Shown one piece after another: positions 1 to 7,175 of a stretch of 7,203 nt of DNA (position 1 is the stretch's first letter; each line of letters opens with the position of its first letter). Under the pieces are notes generated by a model. It worked only from the letters and a program-made list of their open reading frames with translations, searched no databases and was not told where the DNA came from. The DNA comes from Armatimonadota bacterium (lineage in GTDB: Bacteria > Armatimonadota > Hebobacteria > CAIYQO01): contig JAKIYB010000227.1 in assembly GCA_022708765.1 (NCBI GenBank), positions 1 through 7,203 of the forward strand, written 5' to 3'. The translations under genes were made by a program, and so were the position numbers.

Positions 1-2049
1 CACCGCCACGATGGGCGCGCATTCGGTGATGCCGTAGCCCTCGATAAGCGTCGCGCCGGGACAGCGTTCATTCAGCAGTTCGTAGACGCGCGTCGGACAT
101 TCCTCCGCGCCGGCTACCGCCAGCCGTAGCGAGGCAAGCTGCTCCGCCGTCGCCCCGCGCAGGATGCCGTTGAGGAAGGTCGGCGTACCGAGCAGCAGCG
201 TGGCGCGGTAGGCGGCCAGGATTTTCGCCAGCACGCTTCCCTCCGTCGGGTTCGGGTGATAGACGGCGCGCAGGCCGGTGCAGAGCGGCGCCGCCATGTT
301 GCCGGTGAGCCCGAAGGAGTGGAACGGTGGCAGCATCGCCAGCATGCGGTCGCTGCGCCGCAGTTTCGTCATCGGCAGCACGTCGCGCAGGTCGGCCAGG
401 ATATTGGCGTGCGACAGCGGCACCGCTTTCGGCAGGCTCTCCGAGCCGCTGGTGAAGAGCACCGCCGCCGTCGGCGCGATGGTCGCGGTGGTCAGCGCCC
501 CCCAGTTGAGAAAGCTGTTGACGAGCGCGCGTAGCTTCTGGCCTTTCGTCAGCGCCGCCCCCAGTTCTTCCAGATAGACGAAACGCTCCTGAATGCCGGT
601 CAGGTCCAGCCCGGCCTTCTCCAGCCGCGCCACCAGCGGCTTCACGGTGAGGATGCGCTGCGTGCCGGTGAGTTCCAGCGCGTGCAGCAGGTTGCGGCGG
701 CCCACCGTCCAGTTCAACAGCACGGGGGTGCGGCCGGCGAAGAGCGTCACCAGGTAGGCGAGACAGGCGGCGACGGAGGCGGGCAGCATAATGCCCAGAT
801 GGTCGCCGGGCAGCGCCTTCACCGACGGCAGCAGCGCCAGAATGCCCATCACCAGGTCGCGATAGGTCTTCGCGCCGCTGGTCTGGTCAGCCACCACTAC
901 GCGGTTCGGTTCACGGCGGGCCATCGCCAGGAAGCAGTCGGCCAGCGTTTCGCCGTGCGGCAGCGCCACGGTGTCATCGCTGTCGGCCGCGAACCACGCC
1001 TCCGGCACCGGCTTCAGTGTCACGCGCGCTTCCGCCACCGCCTCGCCGAAGGCCGCCAGCAGCACGTCCGCCACCGTCTGCAGCGAGTCGGAATTCCCCT
1101 GCGGAAAGCCGAATTCCGCTTCCAGCCACGCCAGCAGTTCCGCCCGCGCCAGGCTATCCATGCCCAGCTCGTTCGCCAGCCGGTCCTCGTAATGAATCGT
1201 CGTCGCGCCGGTCATCTCGCGCAGGCGAGCGAGCACGATCTCCCGCGTCCCCGCCGGCACATCCTCCACCTTGCCGGGCATGCCGCCCCACGCCGGATCG
1301 GGCAGCTCGCGGCGCTTGTCTCCGCTCCAGATCGAGTACGGCACATGCGTCGCCGGCGGCGCGTCTTCATTATAAAAGCGTTCCAGGTAGGCGTTAATCG
1401 CCGCGCGGTCGCCATCGCGGGGGAAGTCCGCCGGCTCTTCGAAATACAGATCAACGTGGCGGCGCGGGGTGAAGAAAAGCAGGTTGCCGAGGATCTGCCC
1501 GATGCCGCGCAGCAGAATCGTCCCCACGTCCGCTTCCTTGCCGTGAATCAGGCTGAAACTGCTGCCCCACAGCCCGCGGGTGCGCACCAGCACCACCCGC
1601 GCCTCCGGCAGCGCGCGCAGGATCGTCTCCACCGCGCTGTTGCCGCCCACCACCTCCAGATGCCCGCGCAGCAGCCCGCCGGCGGGGTAGAGGATGATGT
1701 TGTCGCCCTCGCGCAGCGCCGTGATGCTCTGCTGCACCGTCGCCTCGATGCGCGCCATCGCCGACTGCCCGTACTTCGCGATGGTAGGGATAGTCAGCGC
1801 CCGCACGCGGCTCACCAGCCAGCGGATGCCCGGCAGGTCCACCGCGTCCTGGTCGGCAAAGGGCCGCGCCTGAAAATCCTTCAGCAGCGTGGCGGTGAGG
1901 ATGATCGGGTCAATCAGCGCCGGGTGGGTGGGCAGAAAAAGAATCCCCCGCGTCCCCGTCCCGCGAATCTCCCGCAGCCCGCGCGCGACAATGCGATACC
2001 GCAGCCACAACAGCGACAACACGACGATGCGAAGCAGTTGATTGAGCAT
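1..2049 (-). CDS. Acyltransferase-ACP-acyl ligase fusion, Aas-like (3' end cut by window edge)
   Basis: Seen: 683 codons open from ATG at 2049 to the left edge with no stop. Residues 1-25 form a hydrophobic N-terminus. Residues 36-200 are a PlsC-type glycerophospholipid acyltransferase with the HX4D motif (His42...Asp47, in THPALIDP). Residues 270-338 are an acyl carrier protein, with the phosphopantetheine serine at Ser299 in ELGMDSL. From about 355 comes an AMP-forming ligase: the phosphate loop FTSGSESLPKAV (531-543), FHSFGLT (576-582), AGAEE (646-650) and GYGITECAP (671-679). These ligase motifs resemble E. coli Aas more than ordinary long-chain acyl-CoA synthetases. The C-terminal ligase subdomain lies outside the window. 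Inferred role: activate a free fatty acid as acyl-AMP, load it on the built-in ACP and transfer it to a lysophospholipid at the inner membrane. E. coli Aas has no internal ACP. The acyltransferase motif III reads YPAGG rather than PEGT. ATG 2049 is chosen for its ribosome site; ATG 2061 is in frame and would add four residues. Confidence 0.93.
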   Translation of the reverse strand, partial: MLNQLLRIVVLSLLWLRYRIVARGLREIRGTGTRGILFLPTHPALIDPIILTATLLKDFQARPFADQDAVDLPGIRWLVSRVRALTIPTIAKYGQSAMARIEATVQQSITALREGDNIILYPAGGLLRGHLEVVGGNSAVETILRALPEARVVLVRTRGLWGSSFSLIHGKEADVGTILLRGIGQILGNLLFFTPRRHVDLYFEEPADFPRDGDRAAINAYLERFYNEDAPPATHVPYSIWSGDKRRELPDPAWGGMPGKVEDVPAGTREIVLARLREMTGATTIHYEDRLANELGMDSLARAELLAWLEAEFGFPQGNSDSLQTVADVLLAAFGEAVAEARVTLKPVPEAWFAADSDDTVALPHGETLADCFLAMARREPNRVVVADQTSGAKTYRDLVMGILALLPSVKALPGDHLGIMLPASVAACLAYLVTLFAGRTPVLLNWTVGRRNLLHALELTGTQRILTVKPLVARLEKAGLDLTGIQERFVYLEELGAALTKGQKLRALVNSFLNWGALTTATIAPTAAVLFTSGSESLPKAVPLSHANILADLRDVLPMTKLRRSDRMLAMLPPFHSFGLTGNMAAPLCTGLRAVYHPNPTEGSVLAKILAAYRATLLLGTPTFLNGILRGATAEQLASLRLAVAGAEECPTRVYELLNERCPGATLIEGYGITECAPIVAV

Positions 2050-2050
2050 T

Positions 2051-2058
2051 CCACCTCT
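2051..2058 (-). promoter_or_regulatory. Ribosome binding site of the Aas-like fusion gene
   Basis: On the minus strand AGAGGTGG lies one base before ATG 2049, with the GAGG core 4 bases upstream. It favours this ATG over the in-frame ATG at 2061, which has only a weak AGGGA in front. Confidence 0.6.
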
Positions 2059-2059
2059 C

Positions 2060-2076
2060 ATTCCCTGACAGGGTAT
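2060..2076. promoter_or_regulatory. Imperfect 17-bp palindrome at predicted transcription start (candidate operator)
   Basis: ATTCCCTGACAGGGTAT has perfect CCCTG/CAGGG arms around a single central A (2068), then one mismatch, then AT pairs outside. It sits just downstream of the proposed -10 box (2086-2091) and before the ribosome site of the fusion gene. A dimeric repressor bound here would block early transcription. A role as operator is inference; the one-base loop argues against an RNA hairpin. Confidence 0.35.
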
Positions 2077-2085
2077 CCCGCGCAA

Positions 2086-2115
2086 ACTGTACGGGGTGGG
2101 AGGAAGTTCCGTCAA
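2086..2115 (-). promoter_or_regulatory. Sigma-70 type promoter for the Aas-like fusion gene
   Basis: On the minus strand TTGACG (2115-2110) is followed after 18 bases by TACAGT (2091-2086), matching the consensus boxes at 5/6 and 4/6 positions. It would start transcription near 2079 and leave a leader of about 30 bases before ATG 2049. The spacer is one base longer than ideal. Confidence 0.5.
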
Positions 2116-2151
2116 GTACCAGGGGTTATCCATCGCGCTGCCATTCGCCCC

Positions 2152-2249
2152 GCCCCGAAGGGGTCACAGCCGTTAGCCACGGGTGAAGCGCAAGCGGAAC
2201 CCGTGGAGCCGTGCAGAAATAACGCGAGAGCCCCAACGGGGCGACAGCA
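2152..2249. repeat. Palindromic dispersed-repeat cluster
   Basis: Three short stem-loops lie in a row: CCCC-GAA-GGGG (2153-2163), CCACGGGT...ACCCGTGG (2177-2184 with 2199-2206, perfect 8 bp, with a small GC/GC stem and GCAA loop inside), and GCCCC-AAC-GGGGC (2230-2242). The first and third belong to an imperfect 20-base direct repeat, GCCCC-N-A-N-GGGG-NN-ACAGC, at 2152-2171 and 2230-2249. The pattern resembles multicopy extragenic repeats I know from GC-rich environmental bacteria. Only this copy is visible, so dispersal is inferred. Confidence 0.55.
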
Positions 2250-2390
2250 AAAGCGCCCTTCCCCGCTCGGCTTCCGATCCACCATGGTGAAAACCCAACC
2301 ACACACAACCACCCCCGCTCCCGTCCCACCTCCCCCATCAAGGCAATCTAAATCCCGCAAATCAAGGTTCATACAAACACCCGCTAGCAC

Positions 2391-2556
2391 ATCTGTCCAA
2401 AATAGGAAGCCTGCCGTTCGTTCCCTGTGCCGTTTCCCTCTCCCAGCCAGGATGGCGGCCGGGGGAGGGGTGAGCGCCGGCAGGGACGCGCTGACGGCAG
2501 GATGCCCCCCCCCATCCCACCAATTGAACGGGAATCAACGCATATTTTGGACAGAT
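2391..2556. repeat. 166-bp element bounded by perfect 14-bp inverted repeats (MITE-like or paired regulatory sites)
   Basis: ATCTGTCCAAAATA (2391-2404) is repeated exactly in reverse complement as TATTTTGGACAGAT (2543-2556). Inside are nested complementary arms: CCTGCCGT (2410-2417) with ACGGCAGG (2494-2501), TCCCTG (2422-2427) with CAGGGA (2481-2486), and a pyrimidine CCCTCTCCC run facing a GGGGGAGGGG run. The element could therefore fold as a long imperfect hairpin, like a non-autonomous miniature transposable element. No coding capacity is seen. GCTAGCA occurs on both sides (2383-2389 and 2569-2575), 1 and 12 bases away from the ends, so it is not a clean target-site duplication. Alternatively the arms are two copies of a regulator or promoter motif facing the two divergent genes. 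Confidence 0.5.
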
Positions 2557-2576
2557 ATGACCCGCTGGGCTAGCAT
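2548..2576 (+). promoter_or_regulatory. Possible sigma-70 promoter upstream of the transporter gene
   Basis: TTGGAC (2548-2553) and TAGCAT (2571-2576) are spaced by 17 bases, matching the consensus boxes at 5/6 and 4/6 positions. The -35 box lies inside the right 14-bp inverted-repeat arm. It would give a leader of roughly 260 bases before the transporter start, which is long, so a nearer unseen promoter is possible. Confidence 0.3.
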
Positions 2577-2724
2577 ACGTATTCATGCTATGCTGCTCCC
2601 TGTACCGTGACAACAACACAGCGCCTGCTCACGCGAATACGACTGTTTCAGGGGTCTTACCATACTTTTTGCGAAAAAACAATCTTTTATTTTCGCTGCA
2701 ACCCGGCCATAGCTCTCCACCCAA

Positions 2725-2741
2725 GCCCCCTTCCAGGGGGC
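2725..2741. repeat. GC-rich short hairpin
   Basis: GCCCCCT and AGGGGGC form a perfect 7-bp stem around a TCC loop. There is no T-run on either side, so a Rho-independent terminator is unlikely. It is similar in style to the hairpin at 3832-3852, and both may belong to a short extragenic palindrome family. Confidence 0.4.
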
Positions 2742-2759
2742 GTCGCTCGGGGCCGCCCA

Positions 2760-2791
2760 CCTGCAACCTGCAACTTAGATCCTGCAACCTG
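2760..2791 (+). repeat. Heptanucleotide tandem repeat (CCTGCAA)n
   Basis: CCTGCAA occurs at 2760-2766, 2767-2773 and 2781-2787, with a partial CCTG at 2788-2791. The interruption at 2774-2780 (CTTAGAT) is also 7 bases, so the array keeps a 7-base register over about 4.5 units, one of them decayed. It ends 55 bases before the transporter start and could vary in length by replication slippage. Confidence 0.65.
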
Positions 2792-2834
2792 TATCACCCC
2801 GCCCTTGTGAACCCACCGCTTCCGGCGTATGCTT

Positions 2835-2838
2835 AGGA
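2835..2838 (+). promoter_or_regulatory. Ribosome binding site deciding the transporter start
   Basis: AGGA lies 8 bases before ATG 2847. The same site is only 2 bases from ATG 2841 and inside the reading frame if ATG 2829 is used, so it favours the third ATG. Confidence 0.5.
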
Positions 2839-2846
2839 CCATGGAC

Positions 2847-3743
2847 ATGCCGCACGAGCGCCGGGGATTGCTGGCGGTCAATCTGGGATTGGTGACGAAT
2901 ATCTTCCTCGCCGTCGGGAAGACGGCGGCAGGGGTGCTGGGCGGCAGTGCGGCGCTGCTCGCTGACGGCATCAACTCGGTGTCGGATGTGACCTATTACA
3001 TCCTGGTGAGCATCTTCGTGCGGCTGGCGCACAAGCCGCCGGATGAGGAGCACCCCTACGGGCACCGGCAGTTGGAAAGCATCGCCGCGCTCACCGTGGG
3101 CGCCTTCGTCATCACCACCGCCATCGCCCTCTTCTGGGATACCGCCGGCGATACCTACCTGCTGCTCACCGGGCGCGGCGCGGCGCGGCCCGCCGCGCTG
3201 TATACCCTCTGGGTGGCGCTGGCCACCGTGCTGGTGAAGATCGGGCTCACCGCCTTCACGCTGCGCATCGGCCGGCAGACGAAGAATGCCGCGGTGGTGG
3301 CGCTGGCCCACGACCACCGTAACGACGTCTTCTCCGCGCTGGCGGTCACGGTGGGCATCACGCTGGGACGCTTCGGCTACGCCTGGGTAGATCCGCTGGC
3401 CGGCGCCATCGTCGCGCTGGTCATCTTCCGCACCGGGCTGGCTATCCTGCATGAGGCGGTGAGCGACCTGATGGATGCCGTGCCCGGCGATGTGCTGAAA
3501 CAGCAGATTCTCGACACCGTGCGCCCCCTCCCCGGCGTGCGTCAGGTCGAGGAGATTCACGCCCACCGTTTCGGCCCCTTCCTGGTGGTGAACGTCACCG
3601 TGGGCATAGACGGCGGCCTCACCGTCTCGCAGGGCGACGCCATCGCCGAAGAAATCGAAGCCGCGCTGCTGCGCGAGGTGGAATACCTGCGGCGGGTGCA
3701 CGTGCACTACCACCCGGCGACGGACGCGAATCCAGCGTTGTAG
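2847..3743 (+). CDS. Cation diffusion facilitator transporter, probable Mn(II) efflux type
   Basis: An inner-membrane antiporter of the CDF family that exports a divalent metal in exchange for protons. The 298 residues match the usual family length: an N-terminal membrane domain with about six helices (residues 7 to about 205) and a soluble C-terminal domain with a ferredoxin-like pattern (about 213-290) that helps dimerise and sense metal. The conserved loop HPYGHRQLES after helix 2 is present (69-78). Metal-site residues are Asn43 and Asp47 in helix 2 (ADGINSVSDV) and Asp156 and Asp160 in helix 5 (HDHRNDV). Zinc exporters such as CzcD carry His-Asp/His-Asp and FieF/YiiP Asp-Asp/His-Asp; Asn-Asp/Asp-Asp is the arrangement I recall for pneumococcal MntE, so manganese is the inferred substrate. 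In-frame ATGs at 2829 and 2841 are alternative starts; 2847 has the best-spaced ribosome site. It is monocistronic or loosely linked to the next gene, 240 bases away. No metal-sensing riboswitch was recognised upstream. Confidence 0.92.
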   Translation: MPHERRGLLAVNLGLVTNIFLAVGKTAAGVLGGSAALLADGINSVSDVTYYILVSIFVRLAHKPPDEEHPYGHRQLESIAALTVGAFVITTAIALFWDTAGDTYLLLTGRGAARPAALYTLWVALATVLVKIGLTAFTLRIGRQTKNAAVVALAHDHRNDVFSALAVTVGITLGRFGYAWVDPLAGAIVALVIFRTGLAILHEAVSDLMDAVPGDVLKQQILDTVRPLPGVRQVEEIHAHRFGPFLVVNVTVGIDGGLTVSQGDAIAEEIEAALLREVEYLRRVHVHYHPATDANPAL

Positions 3744-3831
3744 TCGGCAGAATTCCCAATGCCATTCAAATTAAGCCTACTCCGTGATGCGACCAAGCCG
3801 CATCATGCCGTGAGATTTCCTTTTCAATCTC

Positions 3832-3852
3832 CCCTCCCCACGAAGGGGAGGG
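3832..3852. repeat. GC-rich hairpin between transporter and secreted-protein gene
   Basis: CCCTCCCC (3832-3839) and GGGGAGGG (3845-3852) form a perfect 8-bp stem with loop ACGAA. It lies 89 bases after the transporter stop and 132 bases before the next start. With no T-run after it on the plus strand it is either a weak transcription stop or a short extragenic repeat. Confidence 0.45.
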
Positions 3853-3970
3853 ATATGGGGATGGCGCGTTATGGACGAGAGTTCTTCTTTGCTTTGAACA
3901 GCATTCGGCAGGATACCCTCATCACCTTGGCGAACCTATTCGGTAGTCACATTTCCATTCGCAACCGACA

Positions 3971-3976
3971 AAGGAG
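3971..3976 (+). promoter_or_regulatory. Ribosome binding site deciding the secreted-protein start
   Basis: AAGGAG is an almost ideal Shine-Dalgarno sequence 7 bases before ATG 3984. It is the strongest ribosome site in the window and shows that the frame open from 3759 begins translation only here. Confidence 0.8.
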
Positions 3977-3983
3977 ACTCCCC

Positions 3984-5102
3984 ATGTTACGTGTCACCTC
4001 GCTGCTGCTGCTGGCCTTCCTGGCGCTGGCGGTTTTCGCCGGAACGGCCACCGTCACCGTCGCCGGGAAAACCGTCACCATCCCCACCATCGAACAGAAC
4101 GGCAAATCGCTGGTGGATATCGTGGCGCTGATGAAGCTGCTGGGCGGCAAGGTGACCGTCAAGCCGTCACCCACGCCGCCCGCCGCCGCGCCCGGCACCG
4201 GGCAATTGCCCGGCGAGAACGGACAGCTCGGTATCGTCTATAGTATGGTGAAAAGCAATCCGCTCTTCTTCAGCTTGAAGAGCGCGGAATTCACCGTCGC
4301 GCCAGTTAAGGTCGGTGAGGTGATGTATACCGCCAAAGCGGGCGAGAAACTGCTGGTAATTCGCTTTACCGTGCAGAACCCTCATAAGACAATGGAGCAA
4401 TTCGTGCGCTGGGACTCATTAAAGATGACGGTAGTGGACGCGATGAACATTAACCGTGAGTCAACAAACTGGGGTGATGTGCTCACCCAGAATGGTGTGG
4501 CCGTTTCGCTGAAACCCGCGCAGAAGATTGAGGCCTATACCGCCTTCATCGTGCCGGCGAAAGGCGTGGTGCCCAAACTGATGGTGATGCCGCCAACCGA
4601 GAATGACGGCGGCGTGCTCCGCTACGACCTGCGCGGCAAGGTGACCGGCTTGAAGGAGCCATTCGCCGACCCCGCCGACCCCGCCGGCGCCACCGCGCGA
4701 GAAACCGTGCCGATGAAGCTGAACACGGCCTGCCCGCTGGACACGCTGAACCTGACGGTCGAGAAGTTTGCCTATTCCACCGAAGTGCCGACGGATGCGG
4801 ACGAACTGGAAGAGGGCGCGCGGTACGCGGTCTTTACCGTATTGCTTAAAAACATTACCCCGGATGACCTATATGTGCGCTGGGACAGCCTCATGCCCAT
4901 GCTCACCTCCACCGATGGCGAAGAACTGCACTACCAGCAAATGACCTTCGCCACGAGCGCCCGAGCCTTCGCGCAGACCATCAAGCCTGGCGCCGAAGCG
5001 CGCGTGCGCCTGTTCATTCTGGTGCCGGCGGAGGTGACGCCAAAGACACTGACCATCCGCGAAACGGAAGAAAGCCGCGCGTATGAGTTCGAAGTAAAGT
5101 AA
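3984..5102 (+). CDS. Secreted protein with CAO-N-like segment and two related beta domains, function unknown
   Basis: 372 residues. A signal peptide is clear: Leu/Ala-rich core at residues 4-18, likely cleaved near VFA-GTA (about 19), with no lipobox cysteine. Residues 22-53 (TVTVAGKTVTI, then NGKSLVDI and ALMKLLGGKV) resemble part of the copper-amine-oxidase N-terminal-like domain, a wall or stalk module in secreted bacterial proteins. A Pro/Ala/Gly linker (about 55-76) follows. Two domains then come in tandem, about 85-225 and 245-372. Each has a conserved-looking VRWDSL (141-146 and 298-303), followed by a Lys-Pro-rich turn (LKPAQKI and IKPGAEA), a hydrophobic strand (TAFIVPA and LFILVPA) and a final strand rich in Arg/Tyr (RYDLRGK and AYEFEVK), pointing to internal duplication. 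The pattern resembles DUF4352-type immunoglobulin-like domains, but I cannot confirm the family. It probably acts outside the membrane in binding or structure, with no catalytic motif seen. No partner gene is adjacent; rpoD converges on it. Confidence 0.85.
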   Translation: MLRVTSLLLLAFLALAVFAGTATVTVAGKTVTIPTIEQNGKSLVDIVALMKLLGGKVTVKPSPTPPAAAPGTGQLPGENGQLGIVYSMVKSNPLFFSLKSAEFTVAPVKVGEVMYTAKAGEKLLVIRFTVQNPHKTMEQFVRWDSLKMTVVDAMNINRESTNWGDVLTQNGVAVSLKPAQKIEAYTAFIVPAKGVVPKLMVMPPTENDGGVLRYDLRGKVTGLKEPFADPADPAGATARETVPMKLNTACPLDTLNLTVEKFAYSTEVPTDADELEEGARYAVFTVLLKNITPDDLYVRWDSLMPMLTSTDGEELHYQQMTFATSARAFAQTIKPGAEARVRLFILVPAEVTPKTLTIRETEESRAYEFEVK

Positions 5103-5116
5103 CCCACCAAACACCA

Positions 5117-5140
5117 GGGGCGGACCGCACGGTCCGCCCC
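5117..5140. terminator. Bidirectional hairpin terminator between convergent genes
   Basis: GGGGCGGACC (5117-5126) pairs perfectly with GGTCCGCCCC (5131-5140) around GCAC. It lies 14 bases after the secreted-protein stop and 25 bases after the rpoD stop on the other strand. Flanking T-runs are poor on both sides (a loose TGGTGTTTGG on the rpoD side), so efficiency is uncertain, but position and 10-bp stem strongly suggest a shared stop for both transcripts. Confidence 0.75.
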
Positions 5141-5165
5141 GAACCTGTTCCCGTTCCCCAGCTCC

Positions 5166-6986
<1,821 letters not shown>

Positions 6987-6989
6987 TCA

Positions 6990-7001
6990 CCCCTTGAGGG
7001 G
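6990..7001 (-). promoter_or_regulatory. Small hairpin holding the rpoD Shine-Dalgarno-like sequence
   Basis: On the minus strand CCCC-TCAA-GGGG forms a 4-bp GC stem, and its right arm is the AAGGGG that is the only ribosome-binding-like sequence before rpoD (3 bases from GTG 6986, 9 from TTG 6980). If the hairpin forms in the mRNA it would hide that site. Stem length is short and a regulatory role is inferred. Confidence 0.35.
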
Positions 7002-7108
7002 GCTTTTCCGGCCCGACCTCAGCATCTTGTGCCCATCTCACCATGATTTGTATCAGTGCGTTGGGGCGGATGTCGGCACCACGTTCGAAGACGCTGGAGC
7101 GCCTCTCT

Positions 7109-7114
7109 AATATA
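7109..7114 (-). promoter_or_regulatory. Alternative -10 box in rpoD leader
   Basis: TATATT on the minus strand matches the -10 consensus at 5/6 positions, about 120 bases before the rpoD start, but no good -35 box lies 16-18 bases upstream. It may be a second weak start or coincidence. Confidence 0.2.
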
Positions 7115-7132
7115 CGCGGTACCCCCGCAATT

Positions 7133-7160
7133 ATTGTGAGATTCGGGCTCGACGGGACAA
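7133..7160 (-). promoter_or_regulatory. Candidate rpoD promoter
   Basis: On the minus strand TTGTCC (7160-7155) is followed after 16 bases by CACAAT (7138-7133), each matching the consensus at 4/6 positions. It would start rpoD transcription near 7126, leaving a leader of about 140 bases. This is the best pair I find in the stretch, but rpoD may also be read from a promoter beyond the right edge. Confidence 0.3.
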
Positions 7161-7175
7161 TCTCCTTCCTAACGC

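Larger units (their letters stand above)
2050..2846. other. Long intergenic region between divergent genes
   Basis: About 0.8 kb separates the divergent lipid enzyme and metal transporter genes. Open frames across it have odd compositions, no convincing ribosome site and no recognisable domain, so I call no gene. It holds the proximal promoter and palindrome of the minus-strand gene, a palindromic repeat cluster (2152-2249), an inverted-repeat element (2391-2556), a possible plus-strand promoter (2548-2576), an AT-rich stretch (about 2660-2695) unlike the surrounding GC-rich DNA, a GC hairpin (2725-2741) and a heptamer repeat (2760-2791). Confidence 0.7.

Noticed and set aside
2112..2390. Small minus-strand frames in the intergenic region
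   Set aside because: They translate through the palindromic repeat cluster, have no convincing ribosome site and no conserved-looking composition.
2383..2575. GCTAGCA pair as target-site duplication of the 166-bp element
   Set aside because: The copies lie at unequal distances (1 and 12 bases) from the inverted-repeat ends, and GCTAGC is itself palindromic, so chance is likely.
682..2610. 642-codon plus-strand open frame
   Set aside because: It lies antisense to the fusion enzyme, whose minus-strand frame has consecutive recognised motifs. The plus product is a His/Arg/Gln-rich low-complexity chain typical of a GC-rich shadow frame and runs through the repeats at 2152-2249.
2760..2791. CRISPR-like array
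   Set aside because: The unit is a 7-base tandem repeat with no unique spacers, far too short for CRISPR repeats.
2585..2836. Small plus-strand frame just before the transporter
   Set aside because: It covers the GC hairpin and heptamer repeat, is Pro/Ser-rich and lacks a ribosome site.
2775..3713. 312-codon minus-strand open frame
   Set aside because: Antisense shadow of the metal transporter; His/Gln/Arg-rich with no recognisable domain.
3759..3983. 75-codon N-terminal extension of the secreted protein
   Set aside because: It would put the signal peptide in the middle of the protein, crosses the hairpin at 3832-3852 and has no ribosome site, whereas ATG 3984 has an ideal one directly followed by a signal peptide.
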